Positions 12,701 through 25,200 of a stretch of DNA of 64,000 nucleotides are shown one piece after another. The stretch is from Sphaerolaimus hirsutus (Eukaryota > Nematoda > Chromadorea > Monhysterida > Sphaerolaimidae). How positions within the stretch are numbered: position 1 is the first letter of the stretch; every line of letters starts with the position of its first letter. Made by a program: the position numbers and the translations under genes. The notes beneath the pieces were generated by a model that ran no database searches, was not told the DNA's origin, and saw only the letters and a list, made by a program, of their open reading frames with translations. The DNA is taken from assembly GCA_964036195.1 (NCBI GenBank), contig CAXIWS010000359.1, forward strand, positions 1 through 64,000. The letters run 5' to 3'.

Positions 12701-13176
12701 GATGAGGCAAAGTGCCGCGCCCTACATTTGTCCGAAACGGGTAGCTCACTACATTGATCCGTTGCCAAACTGTTGGGGAATCAGGTCGCGGTGCATTTGA
12801 TTTTTGAACAGAGCGTACTGGTTGATTTGGAATTTTGAACACATTGAATGGAGCTGTGTGAGAATATTTGAAAATTGCAGAGAAATACAAAATTGTTTGA
12901 ATCTAAGCTCTCAGAGTGATGCAAAAGTCATCATGATCATATGGCCGTCAGTATTAGTTTATCATCATTGAGCTTAAATATTCTTACATATCCTAACTTA
13001 TAATGTACGTACCCGCATCAGGTTTCTTTCCGGGATTGTTTGAATCACTTTCGAGAGTCAATTTTTCCTCCTTTATTTCTGTATAAAGAGGATATACTTA
13101 TTTTCGTGTTTAAACATTTTTCAAAAATACCCCCTGTAAATTCACCTGTGTCAGTGTTGGTGACATTGTCAGCCAT
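9724..13176 (-). CDS. 14-exon gene, Ser-rich protein with Cys/His clusters, function unknown
   Basis: Exons, 5' to 3' on minus: 13176-13146, 13078-13013, 12853-12638, 12575-12194, 12114-12030, 11972-11871, 11811-11481, 11413-11186, 11025-10766, 10694-10583, 10503-10350, 10283-10241, 10099-9964, 9764-9724. They give about 728 residues. All junctions are GT-AG and in phase except after exon 6, where canonical donors break the frame and a GA-AG intron (11870-11812) restores it. The protein starts acidic, has a Ser/Lys/Arg-rich stretch (exon 4, SGSKSRKS-type repeats), then Cys/His clusters in exons 8-13 (for example CHGVCQESMREH in exon 12). This suggests zinc binding and a nuclear role, by inference only; I do not recognise the family. 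Intron 8 starts inside an ACCGTATTT element, intron 12 is a hairpin, and the last intron is an introner copy. Confidence 0.65.
9765..9963 (-). mobile_element. Introner copy B, forming the last intron of the 9.7-13.2 kb gene
   Basis: Read on minus, the exon ends CAG, then GTGCCAATCCCAAGCCCTG opens the element. It closes GGGACTGCCTA followed by CAG and the final 13-codon exon. Intron phase is 1 on both sides, so removal of the element plus one CAG keeps the frame. Confidence 0.8.
11077..11190 (-). mobile_element. ACCGTATTT-family element providing a splice donor
   Basis: The 114-bp copy lies at the start of intron 8 of the 9.7-13.2 kb gene. Read on minus it opens TTACCGTATTTCCTTGAAAT, and the only donor that joins exons 8 and 9 in frame is GTATTT inside this end, at 11185. 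The acceptor (CATAG, 11026) lies beyond the element. Confidence 0.6.
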
Positions 13177-13194
13177 TGTTACAAACAGTCATGT

Positions 13195-13482
13195 AGGGAC
13201 CCAATTTCATTATTCATTATTTACCATGTAAAAAGAGAAATGCCATGTACAATGTTGTTGATCACTTAATATGGAACAAATACCCGCAATGGTTGTGAGC
13301 TCTCAGTACACTCTGATATTCTGCTCTCCACCACCCACTAGCCAGAATTTTTTTACAGAGATGATACTGTAGGCACACAACAATTAGGAGTAATGTGCTC
13401 CATATTAAGTAGTTCATACAACATTGTACATGACTTTTCCTTTCTACATGGTAAATAATGAAGAATGAAATTGGCCTGCGAG
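13195..13482. mobile_element. Inverted-repeat element upstream of the 9.7-13.2 kb gene
   Basis: The arms share CAATTTCATT, ATTATTTACCATGTA and GCCATGTACAATGTTGT-type blocks in inverse order, about 85 nt each. It sits immediately 5' of the start codon at 13176 and could affect that promoter. No transposase is present. Confidence 0.6.
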
Positions 13483-13679
13483 GCGCCCTGCATTTAAAAA
13501 TTGCTCAATTATATTACATATGAACATTTTAAACTTTAGAATTTTTTATGCATGATTGCCTTCAGATCCCACCAACTATCTTCACATTTTGAAAAATCCT
13601 ACCTACTTAATCAATCTTAACATCAGATTGAAGTACTTGGACATAGGCATCTCATCATTAGGCAATGTTGAATTGAAAC

Positions 13680-15420
13680 TAGATACTCCTGTCTTCAGTG
13701 AATGCGTTCTAGTCACAACAATGCAACTAACCAAACACAGTTCAGACACAGGATTTTTTTAGTCATCATTAGACAGGAATATTTTTTTACTCAGTAAAAA
13801 TCCCCACCCTGGAAAAAACTGGCCTGAAAAAATCACTCTCACAGAAAAACCAGCGCGAGTTACCAATCTGTTCACCAACGGCCAATGGGGGGGGGCGTCG
13901 GTGCTGTGTGGGGTGAGGAGAGTTTGTTAATTACATTGCTTTTGTAACGTAGTTTATGATAGTTAATTTTGGGTCTACATTTAGCCTTCAGAGGTACACC
14001 AGACCTTAATTTTGTCACCACACGCAATGGTAAGACACCATTTGGGAATTTAGACATCATTAGGCAACTTAATGTTTTTGATACAAAATACTATGTATTC
14101 CCCTTTCAACATGAAATACCCACGCTTTGGTAAAATACCCCACTCTGAAAAACATAAACCCAGAAAAGTTGCCCATACTGTAAAATCTGACCTGAAAAAA
14201 ATCACACTCTGGTAGACAAGCTGGCGCCAGCTCGGTGGGTTTGTTTGCACAAGTCTCGTCTGACACCGACAGCTGCCACAAAGCGAACAGGTCTTGGTGT
14301 GGGGTGGGGGTACTTTGTAAATTATATTTAGTGAATTGTAAGAAAGAACAGCAAAAATTATTTTTTTCTACATTTAGCCTTCAGAGGTACACCAGACCTT
14401 ATTTTTGTCACCACACGCAATGGTAAGATTGCTGACGTATTTTTAGACATCATTAGGCTATTTTTCCTATCTTCAGTGAATGTGTTTTCGTCATAACAAT
14501 GCAACTAACCAAAAACACAGTTCAAATATCTGAAACAACTTTTTAGGCATCATTAGACAGGAATAGTTTTTTTACCTAGTGAAATGTATATTTTCAGCAT
14601 GTTTTTTTCTAGGAAATATTCCCACTGTGAAAAGTTCCCATAAAAACCACCCAGAAAAGTTGCCCACACTGTAAAAACTGACCCCCCCCAAGAAATCACA
14701 CACTGCTAGACAGACCTGCGCCAGCTGAGAGGGTTTGTTTGCACAAGCTGCAAACTTCACAACGGGACTCGTTTGTTCTTCCGGTGGTCGATGCGTCCTG
14801 ATTACAGCTACCGTCTTCGCGAAGTGCCTGGTGGAAATGGGGGGTAAAATTAAGATAAAAATTTATGTGTCTTACGTTATGAAATTTTCTTATTTTTTCC
14901 CATCTTCAGGAGATATTTTTTTAGTCACCACAGTGCAACCAACCAAACATGTTAAGAGTCGCGAAATGTTAGGCATCATTAGACAGGAATAATTTTATTT
15001 TTTACCTTGTGAAATGTATATTTTCAGCACAATTTTTCTAGGAAATATTACCACTCTGAAAAGTTCCCATAAAAAAAACCAAGCCAGAAAAGTTGCTCAC
15101 ACTGTAAAAACTGACCCGTAAGAAATCACACCTTGCCAGACAGAGCGGCGCCACCTTTTCGGGTGTGTTTGCACACGTGTTGATGCTCCAGCCGCCGTAG
15201 AACCAAGGGCAGCACGCCAGGTGTCTGGAAGTTTGAGACCCACTGCCGTCTTTGCGTAGCGCCGCGTACGTACGTCCACGTGCCCTCCCCGGTAACCAAA
15301 CAAGCAGTTGGGCCAGAAATAGTGTGAGCAGTAGAACTATTGTTTCAGGGACCGGGTGGTCCTTGTTCCCAGCGTCTGACGGTGGAGCTTGTTTGCTCTT
15401 TGTGTTTATTGGCTCCACCG
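13680..15420. repeat. Four diverged tandem repeat units
   Basis: A block with the modules CATCATTAGACAGGAATA, GTAAAAACTGACC, a GTTTGTTTGCACAAG-type segment and CAGAGGTACACCAGACC is repeated about every 430-550 bp. Module positions: 13767, 14546 and 14970 for the first; 14178, 14671 and 15105 for the second. Minus-strand translations of units 2-4 resemble each other (a shared FYSVGNFSG-like segment), but they are not clearly exons. The unit could be a decayed gene fragment or a satellite. Confidence 0.55.
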
Positions 15421-15609
15421 CCAGTTTGCAATAAAAATTGCATGAAAAAGTGATTGAAAAAGCTCAAATCACTGTTTTTATATGCTCCTCAAATCACAGT
15501 TTTTGATAACAGGCTGTTACAGGGTGGTACAATGGTGTTCTGAACTCTACAGTATTTTTATTAACCCGTGGGTGCTGATCTGAGATATTACTTGAATTGT
15601 ATCAAGTTT

Positions 15610-15850
15610 TAAATTTATGCAAGTATTTACATTTAATTGAAAAGTACGTATACTCGAGTACTGAGTAAATACATTTACGTATACTTTAAAAAAAGTTCGG
15701 TACTTTTAACAATTTTAGTACCACATGTCTTGGCTCAAGCATTTTTTGCGAAGATGTATTTACATTTAATCCAAAAGTACGTATACTCAAGTACTGACTA
15801 AATACATTTACGTATACTTTGAAAAAAGTTCAGTACTTTTTAATAATTTT
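15610..15850. repeat. Direct repeat pair with ACGTATACTC modules
   Basis: Two copies of about 85 bp (15626-15712 and 15753-15840) share AAAAGTACGTATACTC, AGTACTGA and AAATACATTTACGTATACTT. They belong to the same sequence theme as 8973-9490 and 7500-7560. Confidence 0.55.
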
Positions 15851-16204
15851 GCCCCCCACACGAGTTGTACCAAGCATTGTTGTATCACTTTACCACTTTT
15901 ATAAGTGCTTTCTTCATAAGTTGGGGATTCTATTCAAAGACGGGACTAAAATACAGTAAATATATTTTTTTCTGGAACTGCAAATAAGCTTAAAAGTCCA
16001 TTGATAACAGTTTTAGTCGAAAGTTTTACCGACAGAACGACAGAACACCCCGGGAACACACGCTAATCTGGCGCCAGAAAGTCAACAATTCTGATTACTG
16101 TTAAAGTATAGTTAAAGTTCATTTTGATTAGAACCGGCCACTAAGTCAACAAATTGGAGTTCATGAAGGACAGTTTCAGTTTAAAATACTGTCAAATTTT
16201 ACCT

Positions 16205-16412
16205 AAATTAGACCTAGAGATGGTTCCTTTTTTTCTGGCAAGTTGCAATACTTAACAGACATCAACGTTCACAAATTCCATAATAAATCCAAAAAAATTT
16301 CAAGTACTTCAATTTGTTATTTTTTCAAGATGTTTTTTGGATTTATTATGGAATTTGTGAGTGTTGATGTGTGTTAAGTATTGCAACTTGCCAGAAGAGG
16401 AACTGTCTCCAG
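16205..16412. mobile_element. Inverted-repeat element of about 200 bp
   Basis: The left arm contains CTGGCAAGTTGCAATACTTA, followed by a TTCCATAATAAATCC block. The right arm is the inverse, ending AGTATTGCAACTTGCCAG. It is non-coding. Confidence 0.6.
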
Positions 16413-16660
16413 CGGTAAAGTTTACCGCGTAGCCGCTGCTCCTGGAAATTATGCAAACAAAAAGTTTTTCCCTGTTCACATGACGATCTTTCAAGATGAT
16501 AAGGTATGAATTCAGCGGTGTTTTCCGTGCCTATGATTTGCTTGGTTCATTTGCTTTCTGAACCACCTAGTACTTACGTTCTTTTTATCTACTGTAGTTT
16601 CTATTTTATTCGTCTTTTCTTTAGGGAGAATATTGTCTAGCCCCCCATCAAATTGCTACC

Positions 16661-18451
16661 ATGCTATTTATAATTCCATTCATTTTTGCCTGCCCACAAA
16701 TTGTAGAATCTTGCGAAAAATTTGCGAAATTTTGCTGCATGGAGGTTTCTACAGGTAATATGGGAACATTGACATTTTACTTTGAATTTGACAGTTAACT
16801 TTACAGTTTACAGGCTTGGCACTAGGGTGTCAGCTTTCCGTTTTCCGTTTTCTGTTTCCGCTTTCCGCAGGTAATTTTTTCCCATTTCCGTTTCCGTTTT
16901 TTCCGCTCCATTTTCCGTTTTTCCGGCTAAATTTTTAGTTTTTGCGTATTTTTTCCGTTTTTCAGTCTCACTTGTCAGTTTTATCAACTTTTTCACTTTC
17001 TAGCTCACTTTTTTGTTTTCTGTTTCAGCCAAACTGGTAAACATCAATGCAAGTTATCAATTATGTGATTTTTTTATCTTTCTAGCAAGAATTCTGCAAA
17101 AAAATTTATTTCTGGATAAATTTCTGCAAATTTTTTCCGTTTATGGCAAAATTTCGGCAAATATTTCTGTTTCCATTTCCGTTTCTGGCCTTTCATTTTT
17201 TCCGTTTTCCGACAAGTGCAAATTTTTCCATTTCCGTTTTCTGGCAAGTGCAAAATTTTTCCGTTTCCGTTTCCGTTTTCCGCCAAAAAGTTTTTGTTGA
17301 CACCCTAGTTGGAACTGTCAGCACTTGATATATCCTCAGTAATTTTCATAAAACATCGACAAGAACATATTTACACTGTAATTTTTTAGTGACAGAAGGG
17401 TGGTGCGACGAACGTCAAGTGATATTTCCGGATGGCTACGCTCCAATTCCATCATTGTTGAAAATTGTGGATTTTCATGGATGTACGGCTCTCAATTGCA
17501 CCCAAATAAATCAGAATTACCCCCAGCTCATGCATATCAAGTTTGTGAAAAGTGGGTGTAATTGTGTTACAAAGTGTAATGGAAATGTTCAGTTGACAAA
17601 TAACGTTTTTTGCGGTTTGTTGGGGGAATAATACCATACCGTATTTTCTCAAAAATATGTATAGGAGGTTTTCGAGGAAATACAGTACATTTTTTTACTA
17701 GAAGAACGCTGTTCTATTTTTTCGCTAACTTTTCGCAGTGTTTTTGTAATTTTATCTGTGTCTTGTTCTATTAGGGACAACGTTTTTTTTATTAGAGTCT
17801 GCTATTCTATTGATTTTTTCTCCATGATGCGTGAAAATCTACATTTTTTATCATTACAGAAGTACCTCCAACACCGAGTCCAAATGTCAACGGGGGTAAT
17901 ACTAGCTGGATTATAATGTTCACTGCAATTGGTTTTGTCTGTAATTGTGTGGGGAATGGAATGCTTTTTTTGGCATATAAATGGTGTGTAAAGGGATGAA
18001 TTTTTTGAAGTTGCATTTATTATCTCTGGAAAATGTTGTACTTGAAAATTAGGTAAAAAATTGGCAATTCCAAATCTGTCCCCCCCCCCCCCACCTTGAA
18101 TTAACCCCCCTCAAAAAATACCCCACCCTTAAATTTTTTGCTGACAAAATCATATACCCCCCTTTGAAATACACCACTAAAATTGAGCACCCTCAAAGAA
18201 AAACCCTCAAATTTCCCCCTTCAATTTTTTTCTGCGTAAATAATAAACCCCCATGGGGTATTTTGAGGTAATATGCTATATTCTGAAATTTTTTTTACAG
18301 GTGGAAAAAACGGCACCAAGAGCGTCAATTTGAAGGACAGGAATTGCCACCAGAGCGCGAAATGAACATTGTGGACAATCCCGAATTTCAACATGACTTG
18401 GAAGAAGTGAATTGTTGGTTTTTAGAATTTGCTGCCCTCGCTCCCTCTTGA
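16661..18451 (+). CDS. Small type I membrane protein, 197 residues, 4 exons
   Basis: Exons: 16661-16754, 17390-17614, 17860-17983, 18301-18451. The joins are in phase and total 198 codons. Residues 1-10 are hydrophobic (MLFIIPFIFA), a signal peptide followed by Cys. Exon 2 gives a Cys-rich ectodomain (FHGCTALNC, SGCNCVTKC) with a possible leucine-rich-repeat flavour. Exon 3 has a transmembrane helix (WIIMFTAIGFVCNCVG and on). Exon 4 is a charged cytoplasmic tail with NPEF, an NPxF-type sorting motif by resemblance. The family is not recognised. Intron 1 is an introner copy broken by a hAT-like insertion; introns 2 and 3 hold ACCGTATTT-like debris. The next gene downstream also starts with a signal peptide. 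Confidence 0.6.
16755..17389 (+). mobile_element. Introner copy J interrupted by a hAT-like insertion
   Basis: Intron 1 of the 16.7 kb gene begins GTAATATGGGAACATT after ACAG and contains TTTACAGTTTACAGGCTTGG, the right arm of the introner family. At 16823-17307 it is split by an element with ends TAGGGTGTCA and TGACACCCTA and an interior of repeated TTTCCGTTTTCC. The flanks CTTGGCAC and GTTGGAAC look like a decayed 8-bp target duplication (6 of 8). The introner right end resumes as TTGGAACTGTCAG. Confidence 0.55.
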
Positions 18452-18591
18452 AATTTTTACCGACCAACTCTTCTATTTTTTCATCAACGTTTTTACCCCC
18501 TCTTCTATTGGAGATGCGCTTCTATTGGAGACTGCCCTTATGTTTTTTCACCATTTTTTTCAGCAGAATTTTTTTCGGAGTTTTTGGAAGA

Positions 18592-18864
18592 TACCGTATT
18601 TCTTCTAATAGAAGAGCAACCCTTCTATTTTTCATTCATCAACGTTTTTAGTCGCTCTTCTATTGGAGATGCGCTTCTATTGAAGACTGTCCTTCTATTG
18701 GAGACTCCCCTTCTATTTTTTCAGCATTTTTCAGCAAATTTTTAACGTTCTACCAAAGTTCACTCAACATTTGATGTTAATAGCACAAAATTCGAAGAAA
18801 CAAATAAACCATTCCTGTACAATGACTGGTTGGATACTCGCCCTTCTATTAGAAGAAATACGGT
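18592..18864. mobile_element. ACCGTATTT-family element, TTCTAATAGAAG variant
   Basis: It begins TACCGTATTTCTTCTAATAG and ends CTATTAGAAGAAATACGGTA, an inverted repeat of 20 bp. The interior repeats CTTCTATTGGAGA modules. It shares the outer ACCGTATTT end with the CTCGAA variant, but its internal module differs. Confidence 0.65.
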
Positions 18865-19262
18865 AAAAAAACATAAGCTAAATAACTTCTAAAAAATAGA
18901 AAAAAACAAAAACTTTAGCGAACTTTTAAATAGCTTCTAATAGCTTTCACGCAAAAATCTATGTTATCTAATCTAACGTAAATGTTATGTCAAATGTAGC
19001 CGATATTTCAGAGAGCGTGGTGGAATTACTATCCAGTTATTTCAGTTAACTGCAAGTTTTGCAAGTAGTGGAAATGCTTTCTGTGATTTTTTTTATTTTT
19101 AGAAGTCCTTACCAAGATCTGTTCCTATAAGCAACTGTTATTTCCTTTCCTTTTTTTGTTCTTTTAGTTGCCCCCCAGCAATAGAAAAAACACGTCACTT
19201 TGTCGCTCTTCGGAAATCATCACTTTTGCTCACTCATAGGAAATTTTTTTGAATTGAGCAAA

Positions 19263-22200
19263 ATGTTTGCATTTTTTCTAACAATTTCGCTGTGCACACA
19301 AATAATTGGATCTGCGAATGGTTCTGTGTGCCATTTTTATTATTCACCCTCGCGTCACGGCGTGTAAGTTTTTTTTGATATCTGATACGCCTTATTTTTT
19401 ATGTAGTTAATTTCCTCGAACGATTACCGTATTAGCTCGAATTAACCCCCCCCCTTGAATTAACCCCCCCTAAGCGCAGTTTGTGATCTGTACAATGCAG
19501 AACACACGTTAAAACTGATGATTAAGTGACGTTAGGGAAGGTTTTTTGTGTATATACAATTATATATGCGTATAAACACATATACAGGAGTGGGCATCTT
19601 TAGTTACCGCTGGAAAAACGCGATAGCTTGAGCTACGGTTGAGCGATCGCAGTGAAATTTTAACAGAATAGAGTAGACTCCATAGGACACCTATTCTGAA
19701 GTTTGCAACCCAAACGGCCACATTTTGGGTGAGTAGTGGAACACACCGTTTTTTAGTGTAATTTTATGACTAGGCGTCACTCATAGGATAATTCGAGGGT
19801 GGCATTTGAGGGGGGGGGGTCACCGGTCTTTGGTGTTGTCCCATTCTGTTGTACATTGGCCGATTTTGATACCTTTTGAGTATGTTGGGGTTTGGGGTCG
19901 GGGCTACAACCAAATTCTTTGTTTTTTTCGAATAGTCCCCCAGTCCTGAGATAACGGGGGACAAGTCGCAATCACCCAAAATGTGGCCGTTTGGGTTGCA
20001 AACTTCAGAACAGGTGCCCTATGGAGTCTACTCTATTCTGTTAAAATTTCACTGCGATAGCTCAACTGTAGCTCAAGCTATCGCGTTTTTCCAGCGGTAA
20101 GTGAAAATGCCCATCCCTGTACATCAATGTAATTCTTCGATTTTTCTACGTCAGCGTATGGGTAATTTCCAAAAATTTCTGGCGAAATAATAGTCCCGCC
20201 CCTCGAATTATCACCCCCCTCAAATTTTGCTGGGGAAATAATAAACCGTAATACGGTATTTACGTTTTTCTCTCAAAAATTTCACTCTGAAAAAATAAAG
20301 CCCCGGGGGTAATTCGAGGAAATATGGTAGCTTATTTTTTATGATTTTTTTTGCAAGCGAAATATAATATTTACTCAAAAAATCACCCTATTTTTGCGGG
20401 GGGGGGAGGGGGTATTTTGAGCGGGGACTTTAATTATTTTGCCAGAAAGTTTTCAAAAATAGCAGTACGAAATTGTCCGGTAAGTGAAAATGCCCATCCC
20501 TGTACATCAATGTAATTCTTCGATTTTTCTACGTCAGCGTATGGGTAATTTCCAAAAATTTCTGGCGAAATAATAGTCCCGCCCCTCGAATTATCACCCC
20601 CCTCAAATTTTGCTGGCGAAATAATAAACCGTAATACGGTATTTACGTTTTTCTCTCAAAAATTTCACTCTGAAAAAATAAAGCCCCGGGGGTAATTCGA
20701 GGAAATACGGTAGCTTATTTTTTATGATTTTTTTTGCAAGTGAAATATAATATTTACTCAAAAAATCACCCTATTTTTGCGGGGGGGAGGGGGTATTTCG
20801 AGCGGGGACTTTAATTATTTTGCCAGAAAGTTTTCAAAAATAGCAGTACGAAATTGTACTTTAATTTTATCTAGCTTATTTTTTATTTAAGTGCATAATT
20901 TTTCACTCTTTAATCATCTCGCTAAAATCATAAAAAAATAAGCTAGATAAAAATTAAAGTACAATTTTGTACTGGTATTTTTGAAAACTTTCTCGCAAAA
21001 TAATTAAAGCCCCCGCTCGAAATACCCCCTCCCCCGCAAAAAATAGGGTGATTTTTTGAGTAAATACGTTTTTTTGCATAAATAAACAATAAATCTGGAG
21101 AAAAAAATTTATTTATGTAAATACTGACATTTTACTGACTCAAAAGTTTTTTTAAAAACTAATACTAATGAATTTACCCTTATTTTCAAAAATACTGAAA
21201 ATATATAAACACGTTTTCAGCACTGGCTACTGCACGGAACTCCCATCTTCGATGGAACTGCTCAAGCAGGATTTGGTATTTCTTCGCGTGAACAACGAGG
21301 ACTGCATTTTCAAAGCGAATGCCGATCAGTTTGTGGCTAATGTCATTGAAATGAACAGAAATTTGGCAGTAGAAAACATCAAAATGGGAAAAATTTGCCA
21401 AGAAGTTCAGGTGAGTTGCTTTTTATCATTGAGTGGATAATTTTTGGTGTCTTGGATATTTTGTCTATCTGGCTTGAGTCTGAGATTCCGACCGGTTGCA
21501 TTTTTGCTTCTGAATAAGATATTCGCTCCAACGGTGCAATCCATCTAGATATTCACGAATGATGTTTTTACAGGGCATTTTACATGACTTTTGAGACTTT
21601 GCATGACATTTGTTGTTTTTAGAGTGCTACTAACTTAGAGAGTTTTCGATACATTTATTATGTTGGATAAGTCATAATGTTCAGTCAACTCATAAATTTT
21701 TGAACAACTGATAAATACGCCATTTGAATTGAGTCAAGATACATGTTATTGCAGAGGGAGTAAGGATAGGGGATGATGTTTTAGCAAGGATTTTGCATGA
21801 CTTTTGACACTTCGCATGACATTTGTCGTTTTACACTGATTTTTACTTCTAGCGGTGATATTTTTGGTAGTGGCTAACATCTTGTTGGAAATTGCGTATT
21901 TATCAGATGTTCAAACATTTATAAGTTAACTGAACATTTACGAGTTAACGAAAGAATAAAAAATCAACAATTAAGTTCACAACAAAATTTAATATTTTGC
22001 ATTTACTCTGATTACAGGCTGACACTCTAACGAGTCAAGCTGCAAATTTCGAGCCACTTGCCTTCACGACCCCAGCGCCAGTGATGGCACCAAAGCCCAC
22101 GCAGAAGTTTTACAGTGCTGTCACAGAACGAGTGGCGACTTCACCCATACCGGCAAAGAAAATCTACACTGTGGTCACCGATTTGCCACTGGAACTCATG

Positions 22201-25200
22201 GAGGAGACTGAAAATGGCCTGGTTTGTTTTATTTTCACTTTTGGGTCTGTATATGAGAGTTGTTAAAAGTACTGAACTTTTTATAAGTATACGTAAACAA
22301 AAAAATTTAGGTGAAAAAAGTAAAAGGTGACTAAATTTATAGTTAATTCTCAAAAATAGGGTCTTGAAGCATTTTTTTCAGACTTTACAGGGTTTTTTTT
22401 AAGCATTGACACACAGTAAATACAGTTTAACATTCGAGTTCTGACTTCTATGCATTATTCTGTGTTATACAGATTATCCCCAGCATACGGCATCTGGTAG
22501 CATGTGAGGATGTTCATTTCCAAAGTTACAATTGTCAAAAATATTATATGACTAATCAAATATATCAAAATTACATTTTTGCAAAGACTGAGTTTTATGA
22601 GTATATTCTTTCATTCAGGCCAAAGCACAAATGAGTGCTTCTTGCGAGGGTTGTCAGAAAAATATGACTGAATGCAATAAAAAGTTGATGTTTATTAATG
22701 AAAATATTTCTTCACTGGTGTATGCGAGGCAGCATGACCAGACAGGTGTGAAGAAATTGAATATATGTATATAATATATATTGTTGATCCTTGAATAAGC
22801 CCCTATATGGTCTGGTAAATGAATCATGTTTTTTTACCAATAATTCTGAGGAAAAATAACTACTCAAGGGGGCTTATTCGAGGAAATATGTTACTCAATA
22901 TTCATTTTTATTCTACCAGCGCTGCAAAATTGTGTTGCAAATGCGACGAGATTGGAAAAATGTTGCGGCACTTTTGAAAATTTAAAGCAGCAGAATTTGG
23001 AATTAGAACAGCAAAATAAAGAACTCAAAGTGCAAATGTCTGAGTGCAGTGCAATTTACAGTCGTTTAAATACGCACAAGCAATTTTTGGAACAGAAACT
23101 AGCAAATGCTACCATTTTGACTGCGAAATTGCAAAATGGTTAGAATTTTTTTAGTGATATTTTTCCAATCTCTGACCATTTTAGTATTCTTGCTCTTCTA
23201 ATTACAGTTTCTGACAATTGCCACACTACTGTGGCTATTTGTGAGGCACAGTTGGGGAAGTTACTAGAAAATGCCAGTTTTGTGTCCAAGAAAAATGCGA
23301 AGCTCCAAAATCATGTAGAGAGTCTGCAAGTGAATCTGGACAAATCTTCTGAAAGTGCACAGCGTCTGAATCACAGCAACCGGATTTTGGCTGGAAAATT
23401 GCAGAATGTAAAGCGGCGTCTTTTGACTGTGACAAATTGTGAGAAAAAATTTTTTGGTTATTTTCCCAACTGTGCCCAGAATGAGTGAATATTATTTTTC
23501 AGTGTCTGACATCTGTGAAACCCAGCGCATGGGTTTAATTTCAAAGTATAATGAGTTAAAAATGTCTACCACTGATTATGACGGGAAAATATCAGTCTTG
23601 GAAAATGCAAATAAACGGCTCCAAACCATTGTGAATGTTTTGGAAAGTGAAAAAGTCACTCTATTGGCTACATCTACTGAGTTATCCAGTGCAAATTCAG
23701 AAATGGCTATGAATTTGTCGCAATTTTACCCTCAATTCAAAAGTTTGCTGGAAAATGTCACTAATATTCAGTTCGACTTGAATGTGTGCACTAAAAATCT
23801 GAGAATGGCTAAAATTGAACTGACTTCTACTAAAACTGAATTGGGCATAATGCATGACCAAAATTTTAATTTGGCTAACTTGAATTCAGAAATAGAGTTC
23901 ACATGTGAATTACAATTGCATGAGTGCATTGCTAATCTGACACAGTGTGCACAACTCTATCAAAATGAATCTGACGGCAAAATTGACCAGTCCAGGTGGT
24001 GTTATAACTCATAATATAACAATCATACAAGTGGATATGTACAGCTCCTTTCAAAAAAGTACGCAAGTAACTAAGTACCGGCATTTTTTCAAGAGGAATC
24101 TATTTACACACTTTACGCTAAATCTCATCCCTAACATTCCTGACATTGTTACATTTTACACCCGGGATATTTTATGATCGAGGGAAAAAATACCGGTACT
24201 AAGTTACTTGCGTACTTTTTTGAAAGGAGCTGTACATATCCACATGTTTTAATTGTTATCCTATGGGTTATATCACTATTAACAGCACTACCATGTTGCA
24301 AATTCTGGTGCAAAATTTGACATTTTCAAAAGAAATATTGGAGAAAAAATTGGCTGGCGTCACAAACAGAATGCATTGCCTACTAGAACTAAAAAAATTA
24401 TTATGTCAATGTCTCACAATATTGGGAGGCAATGTATCAGGAAAACCACAGTGTTTCCAAGGTAATTACTGTCCCAATATTGTTAAATTTTTGCTCAATT
24501 TTTGCATAATTTTTGCCAATTTTAGCTCAATTTTTGCATAATTTTTGCCAATTTTAGCTCAATTTTTGCATAATTTTTGCCAATTTTAGCTCAATTTTTT
24601 TGTTAATTTTAACTCAATTTTTTAATTTTGCTGAATTTTTTGCTATGTGAGCTTATTCTATTTTACTGCTGTTTACTGCTCTTATTAACACTTGTTTGCA
24701 CACACTGTTCAAAAATCTTTTAAAAAATGCAACTTTACAGGTGGAGTGTCAGCAATACAATATGGCTCATGGCATCAAATCCATTGAAATTTTGGAAATT
24801 GCAGGTGAATATTTTTTATTCTTGTAGCCCACTGAAAAAAATATGGCAAAATTACATAACTCAAAAAACCTTATTCACAGAATTTGCCTGTGAAATCATT
24901 GGTGGGCTGTGGTTACTTGGCACACTTGTTTTTGGTCCCATGTGTGGTGTGGCTAGCAAACACATTTCACATACAAGTTTCAATGGCAGTGTGCTCCATT
25001 CTGTTGTGTCTTTTGGGCAGAAAAGTGTCAGCCAAATTATTCAGAATGCTTTGGTAAGTGATAGTACTTTACTGAGTTTTGACTAAATGCACTCAAACAT
25101 AAATTATCTTTAATAATGTCTATCAAGTCACATTTGATACTCAGGTGACTTTGCTCTGCACTATTGGACATTTTCTCTGCAAATGTTGCCAGAAAAAGCA

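Noticed and set aside
15038..15418. 126-codon minus-strand open frame
   Set aside because: It overlaps the fourth unit of a tandem repeat, and sister units do not preserve the frame along their length.
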